Both the position numbers and the translations under genes were made by a program. A DNA stretch of 10,708 nucleotides from Comamonadaceae bacterium (GTDB lineage: Bacteria > Pseudomonadota > Gammaproteobacteria > Burkholderiales > Burkholderiaceae_C): positions 1 to 10,708 of the forward strand of contig CANLWQ010000043.1 of assembly GCA_947494405.1 (NCBI GenBank), read 5' to 3'. The stretch's first letter is position 1. Each line of letters begins with the position of its first letter. The notes beneath the pieces were generated by a model that was not told the DNA's origin, searched no databases, and was given only the letters and a program-made list of their open reading frames with translations. Of this stretch, positions 1-6,531 are shown one piece after another.

Positions 1-185
1 ACGGCGACTTCAGCTTGAACAAGCGCTTGGCAAGCCAGGGCTTGAAACGCATGTTCTTGCATGCTTGGCGGTTACAGTTCATCCATCCCAGCTTGGGCAA
101 GCCGCAAACCTTGCAAGCCGATTTACCCCCCGAATTACAAGAGTTTGTTGACCATGTCCAACCCCCACCGCCCACGCCAATTTGA
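1..185 (+). CDS. rluC: RluC-type 23S rRNA pseudouridine synthase, C-terminal fragment
   Basis: Only the last 60 codons are inside the window; the 5' end lies upstream. Reading from base 3, the peptide has the pattern LKRMFLHAWRLQFIHPSLGK followed by an acidic, proline-containing tail. The F/LHAWRLxFxHP block is the C-terminal signature of RluA-family pseudouridine synthases, where it follows the catalytic core. RluC modifies three uridines in 23S rRNA in the cytoplasm. The assignment to RluC rather than RluD or RluA rests mainly on gene order: in Burkholderiales this gene precedes a HAD phosphatase, a Rieske protein and an S49 peptidase. The catalytic aspartate is not visible here. The end of the gene overlaps the next gene's start by 32 bases, and the last residues form a short proline run (PPPPTPI). 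Confidence 0.85.
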   Translation, partial: GDFSLNKRLASQGLKRMFLHAWRLQFIHPSLGKPQTLQADLPPELQEFVDHVQPPPPTPI

Positions 186-825
186 CTTGATTGCCTTCGA
201 TTGGGATGGCACTTTGTATGACTCCACCCAGATCATTGTGCGCTGCATCCAGGCCGCGGTCACCGATGTGGGCGGACAAACCCCCAGCCACGCGCAAGCC
301 GCCTATGTGATTGGCATGGCCTTGATGCCAGCGTTGGCCCATGCCGCCCCCGATGTACCCAAAGAAAAATACCCACTGCTGGGCGAGCGCTATCGCCATC
401 ACTATGCCCAGCACCACAACGACTTGTCTTTATTTGAAGGCGTATTGCCTTTGCTGCAGGTTTTGCATGAACGCCAGCATTTATTGGCTGTGGCGACAGG
501 CAAAAGCCGCAAGGTCTTGGATGAGGCTTTGCACCAAGTGGCTTTGCGCGGCATTTTTGACGCTTCTCGCACCGCTGACGAAACCGCTGGCAAACCCGAT
601 CCACGCATGCTGCATGAGTTGATGACCGAGTTGGGCGTTGCGCCCGAGCGCACCTTGATGATTGGCGACACCACCCATGATTTGCAAATGGCCAACAACG
701 CCGGCTGCGCCAGTGTGGGGGTGAGTTATGGCGCACACGGCACTTCGGGCTTGGAAGATTTGCGCCCACGCGCCGTGGTGCACAGCGTGGCCGAACTGCA
801 TACTTGGTTGCAAGACCATGCCTAA
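154..825 (+). CDS. HAD-superfamily phosphatase (phosphoglycolate phosphatase-like)
   Basis: A 223-residue soluble hydrolase of the HAD-IA type, the usual size for this group. Motif I is DWDGT (D16 nucleophile, D18 acid/base), motif II is the T in ATGKS near residue 116, motif III is the lysine of GKPDP near 149, and motif IV is GDTTHD near 172. A helical cap lies between motifs I and II, as in phosphoglycolate phosphatase and pyrophosphatase-like enzymes. Family knowledge supports a Mg-dependent phosphomonoesterase; the substrate cannot be read from sequence. I chose the ATG at 154 because the conserved strand begins about nine residues later. An ATG at 61 in the same frame would lie deep inside rluC. 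The gene overlaps rluC by 32 bases and the Rieske gene by 8, so the genes are probably co-transcribed and translationally coupled. Confidence 0.9.
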   Translation: MSNPHRPRQFDLIAFDWDGTLYDSTQIIVRCIQAAVTDVGGQTPSHAQAAYVIGMALMPALAHAAPDVPKEKYPLLGERYRHHYAQHHNDLSLFEGVLPLLQVLHERQHLLAVATGKSRKVLDEALHQVALRGIFDASRTADETAGKPDPRMLHELMTELGVAPERTLMIGDTTHDLQMANNAGCASVGVSYGAHGTSGLEDLRPRAVVHSVAELHTWLQDHA

Positions 826-1183
826 ACCCATCGCTTTTTGTCACAGCGCAGACCTGCAAGAGGGCGGGCTGGCCGTGCCTTTCGATGTGCTTTATGCCGG
901 CCAGACTTGCCGCGCTTTTGCGGTGCGTTTTGAGGGTCAGGTGCATGCCTACTTGAACCGTTGCAGCCATATCGCCATGGAAATGGATTACCAACCCGAC
1001 CGGTTTTTTGACCCCGATGGGCGTTGGCTGCTGTGTGCCACCCATGGCGCAACTTACGCGCCTGATACCGGCGACTGCGTGGGCGGCCCGTGTCGCGGCG
1101 GCCTGGTGAAAATTACCCTTTCAGAAATGGATGGGGTGGTGCACTGGCATACTGCCTCCAACTTACAGCCTTTGGAATTTTGA
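818..1183 (+). CDS. Rieske [2Fe-2S] domain protein
   Basis: A 121-residue single-domain Rieske protein. The cluster ligands are visible as C-S-H (C49, H51) and C-A-T-H (C73, H76), with the usual G/T-rich segment after the second pair. There is no signal peptide and no membrane segment, so it should be cytoplasmic and should resemble small dioxygenase-type ferredoxins rather than the bc1 Rieske subunit. It probably carries electrons or senses redox state, but no partner oxygenase is next to it, so its role is unknown. The spacing between ligand pairs (21 residues between H51 and C73) is in the normal range. The ATG at 818 overlaps the HAD stop by 8 bases. Further upstream starts in this frame would translate HAD sequence and are not credible. 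The next gene starts 2 bases after its stop. Confidence 0.9.
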   Translation: MPKPIAFCHSADLQEGGLAVPFDVLYAGQTCRAFAVRFEGQVHAYLNRCSHIAMEMDYQPDRFFDPDGRWLLCATHGATYAPDTGDCVGGPCRGGLVKITLSEMDGVVHWHTASNLQPLEF

Positions 1184-1185
1184 CC

Positions 1186-2175
1186 ATGACACCCGATCAC
1201 ACGCCCAGTCCCGTCGCAGCTGCCAATGACAAGCCGCCGCATGAGGCAAGTTGGGAGCGCGACGCACTAGAACGTTTGGTGATGGCGCAAATCGCCGAAC
1301 AACGGGTAGCCAGGCGCTGGCGCATTGGTTTTCGCTTGCTGTGGCTGGTCTTGGCGATCGCCTTGTTTTGGTACAGCTCGCACTACAACAAAGCCGCCAT
1401 TTCGGCCAATCCCACTTCGCACACCGCCTTGATTGAAATCAAGGGTGAGATCGACAGCGAAGCCAATGCCAACGCCGAATGGATCATGACCTCTTTGCGC
1501 AGCGCTTTTGAAGATGAAGGCGCGCAAGCCATTGTGTTGCTGATCAATTCCCCTGGCGGTAGCCCCGTGCAAGCGGGCATGATCAATGATGAGATCCGCC
1601 GCCTCAAAGCCCTGCACCAAAAGCCGGTGTATGCAGTGGTCGAAGAAACCTGTGCCTCGGCGGCTTATTACATTGCGGTGGGTGCCGACAAAATTTATGT
1701 CGACAAAGCCAGCATAGTGGGCAGCATTGGCGTTTTGATGGATGGTTTTGGTTTTACTGTGTTCATGGACAAAGTAGGTGTGGAACGGCGCTTGTTGACC
1801 GCGGGCGAAAACAAGGGCTTTTTAGACCCTTTCACGCCGCAGTCCAAACAGCACCGCGCCTATGCACAAAACATGCTGGATGAAATTCACCAGCAGTTCA
1901 TCAAGGTGGTGCGCGAGGGCCGAGGAGACCGCTTGAAAGAAACGCCGGAAACATTCAGCGGCTTGTTTTGGAGCGGTCAAAAATCCATAGAGCTGGGCTT
2001 GGCAGACGACTATGGCACGCTCGACAGCGTGGCACGGGATGTGGTGAAAGCCGAAGATATTGTGGATTACACCCGTCAAGACAATGTGGCAGAGCGCCTT
2101 GCCAAACGCTTTGGTGCAGCCTTTGGTGAAGCGGTGGTGAAAGCTTCAATGAATTTAGTGCCCCAATTGCGCTAG
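1186..2175 (+). CDS. sppA: S49-family signal peptide peptidase, SppA-like, membrane anchored
   Basis: A 329-residue single-domain S49 peptidase, the short bacterial form rather than the double-domain 600-residue E. coli SppA. It has a charged cytoplasmic N-terminus, one transmembrane segment at about residues 48-63, then the crotonase-like protease fold. Visible motifs are INSPGGSP (about 120-127), CASAAYY with the predicted nucleophile S158, and GENKGFLDPF with the predicted general base K210. Family knowledge: such enzymes form rings on the outer face of the inner membrane and degrade cleaved signal peptides. The ATG at 1186 follows the Rieske stop by 2 bases. Its stop faces the convergent methyltransferase gene across an 18-base gap in which I see no clear terminator. 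The gene symbol is family-level; the exact substrate is not shown. Confidence 0.9.
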   Translation: MTPDHTPSPVAAANDKPPHEASWERDALERLVMAQIAEQRVARRWRIGFRLLWLVLAIALFWYSSHYNKAAISANPTSHTALIEIKGEIDSEANANAEWIMTSLRSAFEDEGAQAIVLLINSPGGSPVQAGMINDEIRRLKALHQKPVYAVVEETCASAAYYIAVGADKIYVDKASIVGSIGVLMDGFGFTVFMDKVGVERRLLTAGENKGFLDPFTPQSKQHRAYAQNMLDEIHQQFIKVVREGRGDRLKETPETFSGLFWSGQKSIELGLADDYGTLDSVARDVVKAEDIVDYTRQDNVAERLAKRFGAAFGEAVVKASMNLVPQLR

Positions 2176-2193
2176 TTTTCGCCTGTCATGGCC

Positions 2194-2961
2194 TCAGGGC
2201 CCAAAAGCAAACACCACCGGCGTGTGTTTGTCCAGCGTCGGGCTTGTACGCTTCCAATCGGCCACCCGCAAGCTTTGTATGTGCATTTGCGCCAGTGTCA
2301 GCCCACTGCACACCGCCAGTCGCGTGCTGTCTTTGAGAGACGCCAGCAAGGCGGTCATGACCGCGGCATTGCGGTAAGGCGTTTCTATCAAGATTTGTGT
2401 TTGACCGGTTTGCAAAGCCAACCGCTCTAGAGAGGCGAGTTGTTGGCTGCGCTGCGAAGCGTCTTGTGCCACATAACCCACAAAAGCAAACGACTGGCCG
2501 TTCAGGCCACTGGCGGCCAAAGCCAGCAGCAGGGAGCAAGGTCCCACCAAGGGAACCACGGTCAAGCCCAAGTCGTGCGCTGCTCTTACCAAGGAAGACC
2601 CCGGATCGGCCACCGCGGGCATACCGGCTTCGCTGAGCAAACCGATGTCTTGTCCCAAGACGGCGGCTTTCAACAAAGCCTTGGCATCCCATGTGGTGGC
2701 GTGGTCACCTTTTTTATGCACTTCCCTGGGCAATTCAACAATGGTTTGCGTTTGCAAAGCCGTGACCAGCGGTATGTGCGCATCAATGCGCTTGAGCAGG
2801 GCGCGTGCCGATTTGGCGTTCTCGCAAACCCAATGCGACAAACCCGCCGCCACTTCCATGGTGTGGCGCGGCAGCACCCATTCCAGAGACACTTGCGTGT
2901 CGCAGTGGAAGTCCAGCGGCGCTGGCATCAGGTACAGCTTGCCTAAGCGATCAGTGGCCAT
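2194..2961 (-). CDS. SAM-dependent methyltransferase, tetrapyrrole methylase superfamily (RsmI-related)
   Basis: A 255-residue protein with the tetrapyrrole/RsmI methylase fold. It opens with the strand GKLYLMPAPL (7-16), where canonical RsmI has an ATPIGN-type motif. The SAM-binding core is LLSEAGMPAVADPG (108-121) followed by VVPLVGPCSLLLALAASGL (135-153), the DAGTPxxxDPG and PGPxA signatures in slightly altered form. A late IETPYRN (192-198) matches the family's ETP/ESPHR element. It lacks the EDTR motif of true RsmI, having CENAK at the same place. The rRNA 2'-O-methyl function of RsmI therefore should not be assumed. It lies 14 bases downstream of maf on the same strand, so the two are probably co-transcribed. 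The substrate is unknown. Confidence 0.87.
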   Translation of the reverse strand: MATDRLGKLYLMPAPLDFHCDTQVSLEWVLPRHTMEVAAGLSHWVCENAKSARALLKRIDAHIPLVTALQTQTIVELPREVHKKGDHATTWDAKALLKAAVLGQDIGLLSEAGMPAVADPGSSLVRAAHDLGLTVVPLVGPCSLLLALAASGLNGQSFAFVGYVAQDASQRSQQLASLERLALQTGQTQILIETPYRNAAVMTALLASLKDSTRLAVCSGLTLAQMHIQSLRVADWKRTSPTLDKHTPVVFAFGP

Positions 2962-2975
2962 GGCAGCCCAGTCTT

Positions 2976-3575
2976 TCAGTCATACAAGGGCATTCCTGCG
3001 GCGCGCAGCAAACGGCAGGTCAGCAGCAAGGGAAGGCCCACCAACGCTGTGGGGTCTTGGTTGTCAATGCGTTCGAGCAGAACAATCCCCAATCCTTCGC
3101 TTTTGGCGCTGCCGGCGCAGTCATAGGGCTGCTCGGTGTGTAAATAATGTTGCAAAGATTCGTCGCTGAAATCCCTGAACACAACCTTGACTTGCGACAA
3201 TTCGCATTGGGCAAAACCGGTGGCTTGACAGACAACCGCCACCGCGGTTTGAAACACCACGGTTTGACCACGCATACGCTGCAGTTGCGCCACCGCCTTG
3301 GGGTGGTTGCCCGGTTTGCCCAAGGGTTGGCCGTGCAAATCAGCCACTTGGTCTGAACCAATCACTATCGCCTGCGGGAATCGCTGGGCCACCGCTTGCG
3401 CTTTGGCCATGGCCAAACGCTGGGCCAAGGCCACGGGGGTTTCGTTGTCCAAGGGCGTTTCATCCACCTCAGGACGCTGCACCTCAAACGGCAAGCGCAG
3501 GCGTTCTAACAACTCGCGCCGATAAGGTGAGGTGGAGCCAAGGATGAGCGCTCGCGCATTGGTTGAATCAGGCAT
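2976..3575 (-). CDS. maf: Maf/YceF-type nucleotide pyrophosphatase (7-methyl-GTP type)
   Basis: A 199-residue Maf-family protein. The N-terminal nucleotide-binding motif is GSTSPYRREL (13-22), PEVDETP follows at 35-41, and the catalytic aspartate is D75 in IGSDQVA. The CAGSAKSEGLGI block (153-164) followed by LVGLP (178-182) matches the YceF subgroup, which hydrolyses 7-methyl-GTP and related noncanonical nucleotides, rather than the dTTP/UTP subgroup. It acts in the cytoplasm as a house-cleaning enzyme. It is transcribed away from yceD, with only 27 bases between the two start codons, and is followed by the methyltransferase gene. The start codon sits 12 residues before the conserved GSTS motif, which is normal for the family. 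Confidence 0.94.
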   Translation of the reverse strand: MPDSTNARALILGSTSPYRRELLERLRLPFEVQRPEVDETPLDNETPVALAQRLAMAKAQAVAQRFPQAIVIGSDQVADLHGQPLGKPGNHPKAVAQLQRMRGQTVVFQTAVAVVCQATGFAQCELSQVKVVFRDFSDESLQHYLHTEQPYDCAGSAKSEGLGIVLLERIDNQDPTALVGLPLLLTCRLLRAAGMPLYD

Positions 3576-3602
3576 GAAGAGGATTCTCTTACACTGAGCT
3601 GC

Positions 3603-4127
3603 ATGAAAACATCGGATACGCTTTTGCCGCTTGAATTACAGCTTTGGGCGCAAGCAGAGGGTGTGGCCGCTCAGTCCACGCCTTTGGTACAGCTAACCCG
3701 GGTGGCCCAAGCCTGTTTACCCACGCCAGCCGGTCAAGAGGCGGCGTGTGAATGGCGGCTGCAGTCGCAACTGCGCCACCCCGATACCCTTAAACAACTG
3801 TGGTTGCATTTACAGGCGCGCTTGTCTGTGGCCCAAACCTGTCAGCGCTGCCTATCCCCCATGCCCTTGATGCTTGAAGTTGATCGGCATTTCCGCTTTG
3901 TGGCCGATGAAGCTGCCGCTTTGGCCGAGGACGATGACTGCGAGGAGGACTTGCTGTCGCCTTCGCCCGATTTGACTTTGCAATCCTTGCTCGAAGATGA
4001 GTTGCTGCTTGCCATGCCCTTGATTCCGCGCCATGAGCGCTGTGATTCGCCCATCGAGCTGGTTGCAGACCAAGATTTGCCTCACCCATTCGCTGCCTTG
4101 GCAGGCTTAAAGTTGCCCAAGACGTGA
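3603..4127 (+). CDS. yceD: DUF177 / YceD family protein (large rRNA subunit accumulation)
   Basis: A 174-residue DUF177 protein. The defining cysteines are visible as CQRC (C80, C83) and, near the end, PRHERC (H144, C147), with the acidic EDELLLAMPLIP segment (131-142) between them. A strongly acidic stretch (about 108-117) lies in the variable middle. In bacteria and plastids the family is needed for normal 23S rRNA accumulation, and the gene is almost always next to rpmF, as here. The protein is soluble and cytoplasmic. The ATG at 3603 lacks a strong Shine-Dalgarno sequence (only GAG seven to five bases before it). Its last codons lie just before the -10 box for rpmF, so rpmF can be read both from yceD and from its own promoter. 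Confidence 0.93.
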   Translation: MKTSDTLLPLELQLWAQAEGVAAQSTPLVQLTRVAQACLPTPAGQEAACEWRLQSQLRHPDTLKQLWLHLQARLSVAQTCQRCLSPMPLMLEVDRHFRFVADEAAALAEDDDCEEDLLSPSPDLTLQSLLEDELLLAMPLIPRHERCDSPIELVADQDLPHPFAALAGLKLPKT

Positions 4128-4143
4128 AAAAATCGGTTTCCGC

Positions 4144-4149
4144 TATAAT
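4144..4149 (+). promoter_or_regulatory. Probable rpmF promoter, -10 box
   Basis: A perfect TATAAT hexamer lies 17 bases after the yceD stop and 65 bases before the rpmF start codon. I see no good -35 hexamer at 16-18 bases spacing; the bases at the expected place are GACGTG. A TTGCCC at 4113-4118 is too far away. Transcription would start near 4156, giving a leader of roughly 58 bases. The promoter is inferred from the -10 box and from the known habit of ribosomal-protein genes to carry their own promoter. Confidence 0.5.
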
Positions 4150-4161
4150 CTTCGATTCTTT

Positions 4162-4185
4162 GCGACAGGCCAGATGCTTGGTCGC
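4162..4185 (+). other. Possible hairpin in rpmF leader
   Basis: GCGAC at 4162-4166 pairs exactly with GTCGC at 4181-4185 around a 14-base loop. A competing register pairs GCGA and CCA with TGG and TCGC around a small bulge. It would sit just after the predicted transcription start and before the ribosome-binding site. This is a short stem and may be chance. Confidence 0.2.
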
Positions 4186-4214
4186 TCAACCTTTTAGACA
4201 TTCAGGAGCCGGTT

Positions 4215-4397
4215 ATGGCTGTCCAGCAAAACAAAAAATCGCCGTCCAAACGCGGCATGCACCGTTCACACAACGCACTCACAGTGCCTGGTTTGGCCTT
4301 AGAGCCCACCACTGGCGAGGTACATTTGCGCCACCACATCAGCCCCACTGGTTTTTACCGCGGTCGCAAAGTACTCAAAACCAAGTCCGAAGCCTAA
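4215..4397 (+). CDS. rpmF: 50S ribosomal protein L32
   Basis: A 60-residue protein, the normal length for bL32. It starts [20 protein letters not shown], the conserved basic N-terminus of the family, and ends with the [11 protein letters not shown] pattern typical of proteobacterial L32. It has no zinc-ribbon cysteines, so it is the cysteine-free form. It is part of the large ribosomal subunit near the peptidyl transferase region. A good Shine-Dalgarno AGGAG lies at 4204-4208, six bases before the ATG. It sits between yceD and plsX as in most proteobacteria, linking ribosome synthesis with lipid synthesis. A hairpin with a T-run follows 15 bases after its stop. Confidence 0.98.
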   Translation: MAVQQNKKSPSKRGMHRSHNALTVPGLALEPTTGEVHLRHHISPTGFYRGRKVLKTKSEA

Positions 4398-4411
4398 TTA
4401 AAGCTTTGCTC

Positions 4412-4447
4412 AAAAGCCCGTCGCACATGACATGGCGCGGGCTTTTT
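4412..4447 (+). terminator. Hairpin with T-run after rpmF: intrinsic terminator or attenuator
   Basis: AAAAGCCCG at 4412-4420 is perfectly complementary to CGGGCTTTT at 4438-4446. Three more pairs (4422-4424 with 4435-4437) extend the stem past a single bulged T, leaving a ten-base loop. A run of five T follows the GC part of the stem (4443-4447). The form fits a rho-independent terminator. It probably lowers read-through from rpmF into the fatty acid genes rather than fully stopping it, as no other clear promoter for plsX is visible. Confidence 0.65.
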
Positions 4448-4461
4448 GCATGGCAAGTCAG

Positions 4462-5520
4462 ATGATTCAATCGGGTAAATCAAAAGCAGTGACTTTGGCT
4501 GTCGACTGCATGGGTGGTGATCACGGCCCGTCTGTGACATGGCCAGCCTGCCAGCATTTTTTGCAAAACCATCCCCATGCACAGCTTTTATTGGTAGGTT
4601 TGCCCGAAACCATTAACGCATTCCACCACCCTCGCGCCAGTTGGGTTGCGGCCTCCGAAGTGGTGACCATGGAGGACCCACTGGAAGTTGCGCTGCGACG
4701 CAAAAAAGACTCTTCCATGCGGGTGGCTATAGAGCAGGTGCGTGACGGCAAGGCTGATGTGGCGGTTTCTGCCGGCAACACGGCTGCTTTAATGGCTATC
4801 GCCCGTTATGTGCTTAAAACTCTGGATGGCATAGACCGACCGGCCATTGCCGGCCAGTTCCCTAATGCCAAGGGCGGCGCCACCACCATGCTGGACATGG
4901 GTGCCAATGTGGATTGCAGTCCGCAACATATGCTTCAATTCGCCTTAATGGGTACCGCCTTGGTTTCCGTGCTTTACGGCCATGAAAACCCGACTGTGGG
5001 CCTGCTCAATATTGGTGAAGAAGATATTAAAGGCGGCGAAAATATCAAGAAAACAGCTGAATTGCTGCGTTCTGCTGCTAAAAGTGGTGATCTGAATTTT
5101 TATGGCAATGTCGAGGGCGATGATATTTTCCATGGCACTGTAGATATTGTGGTGTGTGATGGTTTTGTCGGAAATGTGGCTCTCAAGGCCAGTGAGGGCT
5201 TGGCCAGCATGATTGGGGGTTTCTTAAAAAAGAGCTTTTCAGTCAATATCTTCACGAAAATTGCTGGCTTAATCGCCTATCCGGCGCTAACTGGGTTTAA
5301 AAAACTGGTTGATCATCGTCGCCACAATGGTGCAGCTTTGCTGGGTTTGCGTGGTTTGGTGTTTAAAAGCCATGGTTCTGCAGACATTCTGGCGTTTGAG
5401 GTGGCGCTCAGCCGTGCGTATGATGCGGCCAACAACCAACTTCTGGTGCGCGTAGAGCGTCGTTTGGCCCATGCAGCCCCCTTGTTGGCGGCGGCCTCTG
5501 CGGCTGAAGCCATCACTTGA
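4462..5520 (+). CDS. plsX: Phosphate acyltransferase PlsX
   Basis: A 352-residue protein from the chosen start, matching the usual 340-355. PlsX converts acyl-ACP and phosphate to acyl-phosphate, the donor for PlsY in glycerophospholipid synthesis; it is a soluble protein that binds the inner membrane. Visible motifs are [12 protein letters not shown] (13-24), [11 protein letters not shown] in the first third, and the [17 protein letters not shown] block near the C-terminus. The start is uncertain. In-frame ATGs occur at 4432, 4450 and 4462, and a GTG at 4489. None has a good Shine-Dalgarno sequence, and the first lies inside the terminator hairpin. I chose 4462 as the first ATG clear of the hairpin. 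The middle of the gene is AT-richer than its neighbours. fabH starts 8 bases after the stop. Confidence 0.94.
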   Translation: MIQSGKSKAVTLAVDCMGGDHGPSVTWPACQHFLQNHPHAQLLLVGLPETINAFHHPRASWVAASEVVTMEDPLEVALRRKKDSSMRVAIEQVRDGKADVAVSAGNTAALMAIARYVLKTLDGIDRPAIAGQFPNAKGGATTMLDMGANVDCSPQHMLQFALMGTALVSVLYGHENPTVGLLNIGEEDIKGGENIKKTAELLRSAAKSGDLNFYGNVEGDDIFHGTVDIVVCDGFVGNVALKASEGLASMIGGFLKKSFSVNIFTKIAGLIAYPALTGFKKLVDHRRHNGAALLGLRGLVFKSHGSADILAFEVALSRAYDAANNQLLVRVERRLAHAAPLLAAASAAEAIT

Positions 5521-5528
5521 TTCTTGAT

Positions 5529-6530
5529 ATGACTGTTTTCTCCCGCATCATTGGCACTGGCAGTTATCTGCCGCCGAAGCGTTTGAGCAATGCCGAGTTG
5601 GTGGCTGATTTGGCCAAGCAAGGTGTGGAATCTTCAGACGAATGGATTGTTGAGCGTACCGGTATCCGTGCTCGCCACTTTGCCGCCGAGGGTGTTTACA
5701 GCAGCGATTTGGCTTTTGAAGCCTGCAAAAACGCTTTGCAAGCGGCCGGCAAACGGCCGCAAGACATCGATCTCATCATCGTTGCCACCAGCACGCCCGA
5801 CATGGTGTTTCCATCTACTGCTTGTATCTTGCAACACAAGCTGTCGCAACTTGACGCCGAGGCCGCTGGCATTGCCGGTTCACCTGCCTTTGATGTGCAA
5901 GCGGTTTGTGCAGGTTTTATTTACGCCATGAGTGTTGCCGACGCCATGATCCGCGCCCAAAGCGCACGCCGGGTTTTGGTGGTGGGAGCTGAAGTGTTCT
6001 CGCGTTTGCTCGATTTCAAAGACCGCACCACCTGCGTATTGTTTGGTGATGGCGCGGGTGCGGTGGTGCTTGAGGCTTGCGAGCAACCGGGTATTTTGGC
6101 CACCAACATCCATGCCGACGGCAAACATGTGGGTCTGTTGTGCGTGCCCGGCCATGTGCAAAACGGCCATATTCTGGGCGACCCGGTGTTGAAAATGGAT
6201 GGCCAAGCGGTGTTCAAACTCGCCGTCGGCGTGCTCGAGAGCACCGCCCGTTCGGTGCTGGATAAAGCTGGCTTGACCGATGCCGACCTGGATTGGCTGG
6301 TGCCGCACCAAGCCAATATCCGCATCATTCAAAGCACCGCCAAAAAACTCAAACTCTCTATGGACAAAGTCATACTCACAGTGGCTGACCATGGCAACAC
6401 CTCGGCCGCTTCCATTCCGCTGGCGCTGGACGCGGGCGCTAGGTCGGGTAAGTTTCAAGCTGGCCAACTCATCATGCTCGAGGGTGTGGGCGGCGGCTTT
6501 GCTTGGGGTTCTATTTTGTTGCGCTATTGA
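5529..6530 (+). CDS. fabH: Beta-ketoacyl-ACP synthase III
   Basis: A 333-residue condensing enzyme that starts fatty acid chains by joining an acyl-CoA (usually acetyl-CoA) to malonyl-ACP in the cytoplasm. The catalytic triad is visible: C127 in QAVCAGF, H260 in VPHQANIR and N290 in DHGNTSA. The N-terminus [11 protein letters not shown] and the C-terminal [10 protein letters not shown] are classic FabH. It is about 16 residues longer than E. coli FabH. Part of this is a short alanine/glycine-rich insertion around residues 109-119, just before the catalytic strand. The ATG at 5529 follows plsX by 8 bases without a clear Shine-Dalgarno sequence, so coupling to plsX translation is likely. fabD follows after one base. 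Confidence 0.97.
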   Translation: MTVFSRIIGTGSYLPPKRLSNAELVADLAKQGVESSDEWIVERTGIRARHFAAEGVYSSDLAFEACKNALQAAGKRPQDIDLIIVATSTPDMVFPSTACILQHKLSQLDAEAAGIAGSPAFDVQAVCAGFIYAMSVADAMIRAQSARRVLVVGAEVFSRLLDFKDRTTCVLFGDGAGAVVLEACEQPGILATNIHADGKHVGLLCVPGHVQNGHILGDPVLKMDGQAVFKLAVGVLESTARSVLDKAGLTDADLDWLVPHQANIRIIQSTAKKLKLSMDKVILTVADHGNTSAASIPLALDAGARSGKFQAGQLIMLEGVGGGFAWGSILLRY

Positions 6531-6531
6531 T

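Noticed and set aside
260..1045. 261-codon open frame on the minus strand across the HAD and Rieske genes
   Set aside because: It is antisense to two genes with clear family motifs, and its translation is rich in Arg, His, Cys and Pro with no recognisable domain.
2176..2193. Bidirectional terminator between the S49 peptidase and methyltransferase genes
   Set aside because: The 18-base convergent gap has no inverted repeat that I can see.
3577..3590. Small inverted repeat AAGAG/CTCTT between maf and yceD
   Set aside because: Five-base arms in a 27-base divergent gap are easily chance; no paired promoter elements could be assigned around them.
6280..6531. N-terminal extension of fabD from an upstream ATG
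   Set aside because: The extra 84 residues are out-of-frame fabH sequence; FabD proteins begin right before FPGQGSQ, which fits the ATG at 6532.
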